Source: Bog-473 sp963770645 (lineage in GTDB: Bacteria > Actinomycetota > Acidimicrobiia > Acidimicrobiales > RAAP-2). Taken from it: DNA of 64,000 nucleotides. Position numbers and translations under genes: made by a program. The DNA is taken from NCBI GenBank assembly GCA_963770645.1, contig CAVYQL010000004.1:248001-312000 (forward strand). Reading direction: 5' to 3'. Position 1 is the stretch's first letter. Every line of letters begins with the position of its first letter. The notes under the pieces are model-generated. The model ran no database searches. It had not been told where the DNA came from and saw only the letters and a program-made list of their open reading frames with translations. Shown here in pieces: positions 54,880-62,696 of the stretch.

Positions 54880-55509
54880 ATGACACCAGAGCAGTTTCTC
54901 AATCGTTGCAAGGTGATCTCTCACGTCGGCCCGGTCGGCGTCTGGGATCAAGTTACGAAGCACGGATTCCGGACAGCCGAGCAGTTGATCTTGGAGGGTG
55001 ATCTGACCGAGGAAGAACGCCAAAGGCTGCTTTCAGAACCTCGTCGGGAGTCCGTTCGCTTTAGCGTTCACGGCGAAGGCGTCACTCTCAGAGACCAGGG
55101 CCCGCTCTTCGCCCGTCGAGACATGAAATCAATCCTCGATGACGGACTCGACGCCAGCGATTGGATCCACCTGTTGAACCAGCGTGTTTACTTCTTCACC
55201 GATGAGGCATCGATGCGCAAGTTCCTGGACAAATATGTCCAGATCGATGGAGCTCAGGACGTGATTTGGCTCTCACCCCTGAAATTCCTGGAGGCATCGG
55301 GACTGCATCTTGAGCTCACGAGCCAGAACACCGGCGCTATCGCACGCCGAAGCGGCGCGCAAAAGACGGTGGACACATTCGCACCACTCTGGCGTTTCAC
55401 TGACCGGAAGCCGACTGAAGCGACGATCCTCGGTGGATTCGACGACCTCTCAGCAGTCTTTCGTGCTGAGCGATGCTTTCGAGATGGTCGTCGCGAGACC
55501 CTGAGTTAG
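54880..55509 (+). CDS. DUF7002-like protein
   Basis: This ~209-residue protein matches the DUF7002 pattern: an 'H-x-x-x-x-G-VWDQVTKHGFRTAEQLI' opening, 'EEERQRLLSEPRRESVRFSV', 'VTLRDQGPL', 'LDDGLDASDWIHLLNQRVYFFTDEASMRKFL' and a C-terminal 'SGLHLELTSQNTGAIAR'. The opening helix-strand pattern recalls ADP-ribosyltransferase-like folds, but that is only a resemblance. Starts at 54862 (GTG, after AGGA) and 54880 (ATG) are possible. No function is established. Confidence 0.72.
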   Translation: MTPEQFLNRCKVISHVGPVGVWDQVTKHGFRTAEQLILEGDLTEEERQRLLSEPRRESVRFSVHGEGVTLRDQGPLFARRDMKSILDDGLDASDWIHLLNQRVYFFTDEASMRKFLDKYVQIDGAQDVIWLSPLKFLEASGLHLELTSQNTGAIARRSGAQKTVDTFAPLWRFTDRKPTEATILGGFDDLSAVFRAERCFRDGRRETLS

Positions 55510-55671
55510 TGTCACTTCGGCATCCCCGTCCCGGCGCACGGGGGCAGGCTTTCGGCAGGGCCGCTTCTTTGCAACGAGGAAACCCGCGGGACGGAGACGT
55601 CGGAGGACCAGGAAACAACCTGTTCAGCTGCACTTGGGCTCCTTCGCGGTGTCCTACAGCGGCAGCCCAAA

Positions 55672-55959
55672 ATGACCGATCACTCAGGTGTGTTCTCCAT
55701 CCGAGCCGCCAGGCGATACCGGTGGCGCCTCGCCGGCGGCCGCTTGATCGCCGGTGGCGGCAGTGTGCGCTTTACGCCGAACCGATTGGAGCGTTGGCGC
55801 GCCGATACCTATTGGGAGTGCACGGCAGAAGACGTAACTCGAGTGCGAGTCCACGGGAAAATGTGGCTGGCAGTAGAAACGGCGACCGGCACCGAGACGT
55901 TCCGCGTCTTTGGCGCCGCGGCGGCAGCGTCCAAGTTCGAGGAGGTCCTGGCTGACTGA
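55672..55959 (+). CDS. Small PH/GRAM-like hypothetical protein
   Basis: This 95-residue protein is strand-rich with a C-terminal helix ('YRWRLAGGRLIAGGGSVRFTPNRLER', 'VRVHGKMWLAVETATGTETFRVF', 'AAASKFEEVL'), the pattern of small PH-like or GRAM-like domains. No catalytic residues. The ribosome site is weak, but the codon use and fold pattern support it. Confidence 0.62.
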   Translation: MTDHSGVFSIRAARRYRWRLAGGRLIAGGGSVRFTPNRLERWRADTYWECTAEDVTRVRVHGKMWLAVETATGTETFRVFGAAAAASKFEEVLAD

Positions 55960-56005
55960 AGGGCGCATGTGCTCGTGGTTCATGTGGCGGAGTTCGAAAT
56001 GAATA

Positions 56006-56275
56006 TCAGTCCGACAAGATTCGTACGTGCGACTTGTTGAAGTCTTCCGTCCGATGAATCACGTCTTCATCCGTAAGCCGGGCGGCGTCGGAGACAATCC
56101 GGGGCATTCCGAGAGTCGTGGTGGGGCGGCTGGTCGCCAAGTAGCTACGGATACGGTCTGCCAGTGCATACAGGCACGCCGCATCCTCCGAACTCTCACA
56201 CGCACCGCCCGTCACGTCGAGCATGTTGGCAGCCTCGATGAGAAGTTCCATGCCTGTGTCGTTCCCCCCTGTCAT
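56006..56275 (-). CDS. Hypothetical protein, 89 residues
   Basis: This unrecognised small protein has a helical first half ('MELLIEAANMLDVTGGACESSEDAACLYALADRIRSYLA') with two Cys and an acidic C-terminus. A start at 56275 or 56251 is possible; the frame further upstream lacks coding character. Confidence 0.45.
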   Translation of the reverse strand: MTGGNDTGMELLIEAANMLDVTGGACESSEDAACLYALADRIRSYLATSRPTTTLGMPRIVSDAARLTDEDVIHRTEDFNKSHVRILSD

Positions 56276-56525
56276 AGTTTGCTGCGACACGGGCGGCGAA
56301 AGGAGGGCTGGCAAACCCACAATGTGACATTGGGACCCATCGGGACCTCTCGATCTGTCACCGAAAGCGGGGACGCTGGTGCTCTGATTGAGCCATGACC
56401 AAGGTACACCCGGCGACGCTGCTCGAGATGCCCGGGTGCCATGCGAGGCCAGGCGGCGCGGCCCCATGGTGCCGCATGACTCGCCGTTCGGGCGACGCGG
56501 ACACTTCGGTCATAGGATCTTCAGG

Positions 56526-56798
56526 GTGAAGAACGGCTCGCGGAAGGGTCGAGATGACGGCTCTCGGTGGTCCCTTTGGTCTCGAAATTCGTTCCTTTCC
56601 ATCGGCTCACGGAACTCAGTTTTGTCGGTCGGTTCAATCGGTTCTGTGCTGTCCATCGGCGGCGTAGGTTCCGCGGGGTCCGTTCTTTCCATCGGATCCT
56701 TCTTGTCGGCTGTCAGCGTCATGTCGGGACTCTCCTGGTTGTCCGTGATGGCGTGGCGATCAAAGACAGCGATTGCTGGCTCCGGTGCGAATCGCTAG
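56526..56798 (+). CDS. Ser/Gly/Ile-repeat protein (SVLSIGS repeats)
   Basis: This 90-residue protein starts at a GTG at 56526 with AGGA eight bases upstream. After 'GSRKGRDDGSRWSLWS' it consists of repeats of about five residues (FLSIGS, VLSVGS, SVLSIGG, SVLSIGS), ending 'SWLSVMAWRSKTAIAG'. Similar low-complexity proteins occur in other actinobacteria and remain uncharacterised. The regular hydrophobic-Ser spacing suggests a pentapeptide-like beta-helix. Confidence 0.62.
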   Translation: MKNGSRKGRDDGSRWSLWSRNSFLSIGSRNSVLSVGSIGSVLSIGGVGSAGSVLSIGSFLSAVSVMSGLSWLSVMAWRSKTAIAGSGANR

Positions 56799-56967
56799 CT
56801 CGGTCCGGGAAGGGCGCGACAGTCCACCTCACGGCGACAGGGTCGCTCATCAATATCCTCCGTCATCGAAGGTCGAGGCCGAGTGACCGATAGGGCTGTC
56901 AGAGCGCTAAGTCCCCACCGACCCGGCAGCGAACTGGCATACCCATGCCTCGGATCGTTGTGATGGG

Positions 56968-57903
56968 ATGTCACCGATGGTTCACGTCTCAGTCCAAGGT
57001 CGATTCGTCAACCAATCCCAGTGGGTCGAGCTCGCTAAGGCCGCCGATCATTCGGGCTTCGATTGCCTCTATGTCGCGGATCATCCCGGTTCGTTGGCCA
57101 GCCCCTTTGTTGCTCTTGCCGCGGCGGCGGTCGTCACGGACAGGGTGCGCCTCGGCACCTGCGTGCTCAATGCGGGTCTCAAGGAACCACTAACGCTTGC
57201 GGCCGAGCTGGCCACGCTCGACGTACTGTCGGGTGGTCGTGCGGTCTTCGGGGTAGGGGCCGGGCACACGCCAATGGAATGGACCATGCGCGGGTTGGAG
57301 TTCCCCCAAGCGGGAGAGAGAGTCGAGAGGCTTCTCGAACTTGTCAGCGCGGTTCGCCTCCTGTTGACCGGAGAATCTGTCAGTACCGCAGGAGCTCACT
57401 TCCGACTTCAGGAGGCCGTGGTCAGGGGACCTCATCAGATTCAGGACTCGATTCCCCTGCTCGTGGGGGGCAACGGCCGTCGGGTTCTCGCATTCGCTGC
57501 TGAACGCGCTGACATCGTCGGGGTCACTGGGCTAGGGAGGACGTTATCGGACGGCCATTCCCATGAAGCTGAGTGGAGTCGTCCTGCTCTCGACGCCATG
57601 TTCGATTTGATCGACTCGGAGGCGAAGCGGCTGGGTCGGCACCCTGACATCGAAGCGTTGGTCCAACACGTCGAGATAACACACGACCCCGAGCGAGCGG
57701 CAAGCGGGATAGCCCAGCTCGTACCTGGCACGTCCATTGAGGACATTCTCAGAGCGCCGTTCTTGTGGATAGGTACCCCGGAACAGATTGCATCCCAGGT
57801 GCTCGCGTCGAAGGAGCGCTGGGGGATCAACCGCTACGTAATCCGAGGGGCTGCCATGGATTCTGTCGGTCCCATCGTCGAACTTCTCAGGCAGTCGAAG
57901 TGA
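56968..57903 (+). CDS. LLM-class F420-dependent oxidoreductase
   Basis: This 311-residue TIM-barrel protein has the luciferase-like pattern: 'ADHSGFDCLYVADHPGSLASPFVALAAAAVVTDRVRLGTCVLN', 'LATLDVLSGGRAVFGVGAGH', 'IPLLVGGNGRRVLAFAAERADIVGVTGLG' and 'FLWIGTPEQIASQVLASKERWGINRYVIR'. The form fits TIGR03621-type F420-dependent members. ATGs at 56968 and 56977 are possible starts. A fragment of a related gene lies at 54223. Confidence 0.9.
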   Translation: MSPMVHVSVQGRFVNQSQWVELAKAADHSGFDCLYVADHPGSLASPFVALAAAAVVTDRVRLGTCVLNAGLKEPLTLAAELATLDVLSGGRAVFGVGAGHTPMEWTMRGLEFPQAGERVERLLELVSAVRLLLTGESVSTAGAHFRLQEAVVRGPHQIQDSIPLLVGGNGRRVLAFAAERADIVGVTGLGRTLSDGHSHEAEWSRPALDAMFDLIDSEAKRLGRHPDIEALVQHVEITHDPERAASGIAQLVPGTSIEDILRAPFLWIGTPEQIASQVLASKERWGINRYVIRGAAMDSVGPIVELLRQSK

Positions 57904-58108
57904 TTCCGCGGGTAACCAGGTCGTGCCGGAGTGTCCCGCCGTCCCGGCGTATTCGGGCAGCCCCAAGGCCACCGTCTGGTGGACACGAAGTAAGAGTGTG
58001 GAGAGTGCCAATCGGGGCGAGCTGGTCCGGGCTTGGCTTCGTCACAACGCTGAGCGCAGCCGCAGCTCCTGCGGCGTCCACTCGCCCGGATATCAACTAG
58101 GAGGAAAG

Positions 58109-58564
58109 ATGGCAGCTAAGACTCAGCAACACATCGACCTGGCCGCAGGTATCAGCCCGTCGCATATCAGACACCGAATGGCGCAGGTCTCCACCTTCAA
58201 TGCCAAGATCGCTGTTGTTGTCACCAACGTTGTTGGGTCGATGTGGTGCGCCTACGTTTTCGTCCTGCTGACCTTGGTGTCGTTGCCCGCCGTACTTAGC
58301 GCTTTCTCGATCTTCTCGGGTGTGTTCCCATCCTGGTTGGTCAAGGCCAGCCTGATCGCATTGGTGGCTTGGATCGCCCAGACCTTCTTCCAACTCGTCC
58401 TGCTCTCCGTGATCATGGTTGGCCAGCAAGTCCAGTCATTGGCTGCGGATGCCCGCAGCCAAGAAACCGACGACAACACCAAGAAGCTGATCGGCCTCTT
58501 AGACCTCAATACTGAAGGTGGGTTGGGTGACCTAAAGGCGTATCTCGACACCAAGCTGAAGTGA
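58109..58564 (+). CDS. DUF1003-like two-helix membrane protein
   Basis: This 151-residue protein has 'STFNAKIAVVVTNVVGSMWCAYVFVLLTLVSLPAVL', close to the F-N-x-x-(I/V)A...GSM-pattern of DUF1003 membrane proteins. A second helix (SLIALVAWIAQTFFQLVLLSVIMVGQQVQ) and a charged C-terminal tail follow. AGGAGG lies four bases before the ATG at 58109. Function unknown. Confidence 0.75.
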   Translation: MAAKTQQHIDLAAGISPSHIRHRMAQVSTFNAKIAVVVTNVVGSMWCAYVFVLLTLVSLPAVLSAFSIFSGVFPSWLVKASLIALVAWIAQTFFQLVLLSVIMVGQQVQSLAADARSQETDDNTKKLIGLLDLNTEGGLGDLKAYLDTKLK

Positions 58565-58844
58565 TCAGGCTGGAATCTCTTTGATGGCCGCGTGCCCGCG
58601 AGGGTGCCACTCCAGTCCCCGCGGTTTGGGCTACTCATTAGGGGGGATCGGCCGGCTTCTTTGTGGGAGTGAATGGGCGAGCGATACCACTCGGTTGACA
58701 GAGGCTAAGGATGAACCCATGGGCGTTCAGGACGGCCACCTGTTCATTTACGAGTGGGCCCCCCAACACGCACATTCTCTGCCGCCCGGGTTCATGACGA
58801 TCATCAAGGACGCGCGTTCGAGAAGTAGTAGTGGTGACTAGCCA

Positions 58845-60641
58845 TCAGTGACGATGCGCAGTGGTGGCCAGAAGGCCGCCTGGACACCAGGCGTTGGCGG
58901 GCGCACCCTTGCACGGGTTGGGCATCGTGGGCAGGTCGGCGGTGTCCGGCGACTCGAGTCCTGACGCCCCGGGTAGCGGTTGCATGGTGACACCGGTCGC
59001 CTGCGGGTATTTGGCAGATGAGCAGTCCGACCCACTTAGTAATCCGGCGTCGCACTCTGCCTGCAGCAGAAAAGCCACGTCGGTGTTGCTGCCCAGCACG
59101 GTGGTCTTCGGTGTCTTTGCCCCACACGTTGTGGAAATGGATTCTGTCGTAGTGGCAGGGCCGGTCTCTGTGGTGAAAGTCGAGTTCCATTCGGTGTTGC
59201 GCGAAGCGCAGTTCTCGTCCTCGTTGCCGTAGATGAGGAGATTGCCTAAATCGGCGTCGGTAGCATTGCCATCGGTCCCAACTCCCGAAAACTTGTTGTC
59301 CGTACTGAAATCCCCTTCAGGGTCGAAGAGGCAACCTACGCCCGAGATATGCAGCGAGGTTGCCTGGACTCCACCCTCCTTGGAGCACTGATAGGTGACA
59401 CCATTCTCTACGACGCTTGTGTCGGAGTCGGGGTAGGGAACGAAGAGCATGCCCCACGCGCCGTTGTCGAGGAACTCGTTGTCCTCGACTGTATCGTTGC
59501 GCCCACCGGAGACCGTCTCACCGGTCCCCGTCGGGCCTAGCCCTGCCGTGCCCTCCACAGGTACGTTCGCGTTGTTGTCGTGCTCGACCAAGTTGTTCGG
59601 ACCGAAGACCCAACAGGAGTTGATCTTCGTGCCGGGGATGCGGACTGATTCCCCTGCGACCGGCTTGTTCCCTGGACACTCACCGTTCTGGGGCGGAGGA
59701 GGATCGCCGCTGAGGGCGGTATTCGTGTCGAGGCCCTCCTTGTTGTTCTCGAAGGTGGAGTCCTCGATATGGACCAATCCCCCGGAGTTTGTGCCCGAGT
59801 AGCCGAGGGCGCTGTCCTCGAAAGTGGCCTGATCGACCGTCGCGTTGCACACTTGGTGGCAAGCGCCTATGTAACCACCGGAGTCCGCGAAGTTGTTGGC
59901 GAAGATCTGGTCCCACGAGCCACCGCTCGAGTTGGAGGAGAAGATCCCGTAGAGGGCACACGTGTCGCACACGCTCAAGTCGCTTGGGTCGCTGTTTTCG
60001 AAGTAAGTGCTGGTGGCGGTGAGGTAGCTGCCCTCGTAGCCCGTCAGCCCAACCTTCCCCGACTCGTCGCCGCCGTTCCACCAGATCTCGTTGCCCGCGT
60101 CGCCCTTTCCGGCTTGAAAGTTGCACACCGTTAAGTTGTCGATGCTGACGTCTTCGGCTTTCCAGACGACAATCCCGTTCCGTCCGAGGCCGTGCAGGAA
60201 GTTCTGGTCAGCCGGTGCCGGATTGCACTCGCCGGGTGAGCCGGGCAGCGTGCCGTCCACGACCACGGTGTTTCGGTTCATGCCTAGCAGGTGTAGATCG
60301 GATGTGTCGATCACCACTCCGCCGTACCAGCCGTCTGTGGTGGCGCGGCTCGCGTTGGTTATTCTGGAGTCGTCCGATTCGTGATAGTCGCCGGGCGCGA
60401 TAAGGATCCAGTCGCCCCTCTTCGCAGCGTTGACCGCGTCCTGGATCGTGGAGAACGTCTGGGCGGCGGGCGTAGCAATGCCGTCGAAGGTGCCGACATA
60501 GAGCACCTCGCTCTTGGGGTTTCCTTGAGCACCTGCCATCCCTGCGCCGCCGAGACCCACTAGCAACAGGCTGAGCAGCAGACCCACCGTGCCAACCACT
60601 GCGACTCGGGTAATGCTCAAAGTTCGCTGGCTCGCCCTCAT
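58845..60641 (-). CDS. Secreted right-handed beta-helix repeat protein
   Basis: This 598-residue protein has a signal peptide (VAVVGTVGLLLSLLLVGLGG) and a 'TFSTIQDAVNAAKRGDWILIAPGDYHES' opening typical of parallel beta-helix proteins. Many short strands with Asn-rich turns follow ('VVIDTSDLHLLGMNRNTVVVDG', 'NTVEDNEF'-like turns) and several Cys pairs. Pectate-lyase-like or NosD-like scaffolds share this; no catalytic signature is clear. GGGGAGGAG precedes the ATG at 60641. Confidence 0.87.
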   Translation of the reverse strand: MRASQRTLSITRVAVVGTVGLLLSLLLVGLGGAGMAGAQGNPKSEVLYVGTFDGIATPAAQTFSTIQDAVNAAKRGDWILIAPGDYHESDDSRITNASRATTDGWYGGVVIDTSDLHLLGMNRNTVVVDGTLPGSPGECNPAPADQNFLHGLGRNGIVVWKAEDVSIDNLTVCNFQAGKGDAGNEIWWNGGDESGKVGLTGYEGSYLTATSTYFENSDPSDLSVCDTCALYGIFSSNSSGGSWDQIFANNFADSGGYIGACHQVCNATVDQATFEDSALGYSGTNSGGLVHIEDSTFENNKEGLDTNTALSGDPPPPQNGECPGNKPVAGESVRIPGTKINSCWVFGPNNLVEHDNNANVPVEGTAGLGPTGTGETVSGGRNDTVEDNEFLDNGAWGMLFVPYPDSDTSVVENGVTYQCSKEGGVQATSLHISGVGCLFDPEGDFSTDNKFSGVGTDGNATDADLGNLLIYGNEDENCASRNTEWNSTFTTETGPATTTESISTTCGAKTPKTTVLGSNTDVAFLLQAECDAGLLSGSDCSSAKYPQATGVTMQPLPGASGLESPDTADLPTMPNPCKGAPANAWCPGGLLATTAHRH

Positions 60642-60890
60642 GTGCAGCTCCTCCCCTTCAGCCTCCTTGTACCAGGACAGTACTTCGGGCCGGGAGCTCT
60701 TAAGGGGCGGTCTGAACTGGTGGAACATCAGGCGGCATGGACGGTGCGATCCTCTGTGTCCTGGGCTTGGCTCACGCCAAAATCATGCTGGAAGCTGACT
60801 GCCCTTGTTGCGCCGCGGGGTGCACCCCAACCTGCCGTACGGGGACAGGGGTCGCTCCTCCGCACGGGTGGCTACCGGTACGGTTGCCCA

Positions 60891-61591
60891 ATGATCCGCC
60901 GGGTCCTGCTCTGGGATGTCGACGGGACATTGGTCAAGACCGGCGGGCTAGGTGCAGCCGTGTTCGACGTCGCGTTGGAACGTGTGCTCGGTGTTCAGCC
61001 TGGGGTTCGCGTGAGGATGAGCGGCAAGACGGATCCACAGATCGTGCGCGAGTACTTGTCGGACATGGGTATCGACGAGACACCTGATCTATCGAGGCCG
61101 TGCTAGGCCACATCGAGAAGGAGCTGGCCGCTGTCGCCGCCACAGGCCGCCTCGCCGCTGAGGGCATGGCCTGTCCGGGTGCTGCCACAATTCTCGCCGA
61201 GCTAGCCACCCACCCGACCGTGTTGTCCACCCTCGTAACTGGGAACGTTTACCCCAAAGCCGTCGTCAAAGTGACGGCCTTCGGTCTCGACAAATGGCTC
61301 GACCTGCGCGTGGGCGCATACGGCACCGACAATCACGATCGCACGGTCTTGGTGCCCCGTGCGATGTCGCGGGTAGCCGAGCAGACCGGCTGGCGGGCTG
61401 ATCCAAACCAGGTGTGGGTGATCGGTGACACGCCGCGAGACCTTGAATGCGCCCGATCTGCCGGTGTCCGTTGTCTGCTGGTTGGGACAGGTCGCTATAC
61501 AGCCGATTCGCTGGAGGGCATTGGGGCCAACGCCGTGCTCGACGATCTATCCGATACCACAGCAGTCGTAAACCTCTTGACTGGCATCTAA
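60891..61591 (+). pseudogene. HAD-family phosphatase, frameshifted
   Basis: The first frame starts at the ATG at 60891 with 'LLWDVDGTLVKTGG' (HAD motif I, DVDGT) and reaches 'GIDETPDL', where it meets a stop at 61104. The second frame picks up as 'IEAVLGHIEKELAAVAATG'. It carries motif II (TLVTGN), motif III Lys and motif IV 'VWVIGDTPRDLECARSAG', ending at 61591. A single base is missing near 61092. Restored, it is a ~234-residue phosphoglycolate-phosphatase-like HAD enzyme. Either decay or a sequencing error explains it. Confidence 0.8.
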
Positions 61592-61842
61592 AACCCGCCG
61601 ATCGGGCGGATTGGGCCAGGGTCTCGGGGCCTGTACTCAGCCAGACTGGTCACGGTTCGTCATCACCGTCGAACACCGACTTCGATTCGTGCCACATCCC
61701 GCTTTGTGTAGTAACGCGACAAAGGCCAGGACCAGCCGCACTTCTTGCACGTCCGAAGGACTTGTGGCCGAATGAGAGCACGAAGGAACCCAGCGATGCG
61801 GCCGTCGCCCACGTTTCAATGCCACGACTGAGAGGTTGGCTC

Positions 61843-62517
61843 CTAAGTGGAGATGATCCTGTTCAGAACTTCACCGAGTTCTCTGGGGCAGGACATGAAC
61901 GGAGAATGGTCGCTCTCGATCCGAATCGTGCTGTCTGCGTTCTCGGCCATTTGCTCTTGCGCTGACTGACTAAGAATCCGGTCATCGGTGCAGACGATGT
62001 ACGTGCTCGGCAACACCTGCCACGCCGGCGAAGGCGGTGGCGCAGCAATCAAGACCGATGTGGGCATCGTTCGAAGCTGCGCCGTCGCCCAGTCGCTGTC
62101 CTCCTTCGAGCACTTGTTGTAGAAGACCGACCGCGCGGCGCTTGGATCGACCGATGCCGTGAGCTCGCCAAGCTGGATTTCCGCGATCCCCGGCGCTCCG
62201 CTGAAGTCAACCACTTGTTCCGGAGCAGTCATGAAGGCGGTCAAGAATATGAGCGACGTGGTCGTTCCGTAGGGCGCACCGCCCTCCGCTGCCGCAGCGC
62301 TGATCACGGCACCCCCGAATGAATGGCCGAGCACCGTCACGTTCTCATTGCTGCTGTCTATGACACTTCTCACAGCTGCCACATCGTCTTCAGTCGAAGT
62401 GAAGGGGAGATCGACGGTCTCGCAAGAAACGCCGAGCCGCTCGAGTTCGGGCATCAGCCGGTTCCAACACCATGCCGCGTGAAAGGCGCCGTGCACCAGT
62501 AAGAGGCGGGATGTCAT
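61843..62517 (-). CDS. Alpha/beta hydrolase
   Basis: This 224-residue enzyme has the oxyanion region LLLVHGAFHAAWCW, the nucleophile elbow GHSFGG with the catalytic Ser, an acid near 'CTDDRILS' and the catalytic His in 'SDHSPFMSCP'. It belongs to the short alpha/beta hydrolase (esterase-like, YdeN/RsbQ-like) group; the substrate is unknown. The ATG is at 62517. Confidence 0.9.
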   Translation of the reverse strand: MTSRLLLVHGAFHAAWCWNRLMPELERLGVSCETVDLPFTSTEDDVAAVRSVIDSSNENVTVLGHSFGGAVISAAAAEGGAPYGTTTSLIFLTAFMTAPEQVVDFSGAPGIAEIQLGELTASVDPSAARSVFYNKCSKEDSDWATAQLRTMPTSVLIAAPPPSPAWQVLPSTYIVCTDDRILSQSAQEQMAENADSTIRIESDHSPFMSCPRELGEVLNRIIST

Positions 62518-62696
62518 GCGCCAAGCCTACGGTTTGTGCCAACCGCCCAAGTGTTTTCGACAGAGTTGATGAGGCCTCGCCCCTCCGACGCCATGGGGCC
62601 TGCTGGGACCCGTGGGTAACGTGGGCAACGCCATTTGACGCCACGGCAACGGTCGTAGACGATCTGGTTCGCGGACGCTGGTGGAACGGAGGCGGC

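Noticed and set aside
56510..56722. Pro/Glu-rich frame on the minus strand opposite the SVLSIGS gene
   Set aside because: Its repeat is the mirror of the sense repeat, and the sense frame has the better ribosome site and known relatives.
58581..58841. 86-codon frame, or shorter versions starting at 58711 or 58719
   Set aside because: Three overlapping start choices in two frames give no clear product, and none has conserved features.
61447..61965. 172-codon frame after the HAD gene
   Set aside because: It overlaps the real HAD end in another frame and the alpha/beta hydrolase end, with no motif.
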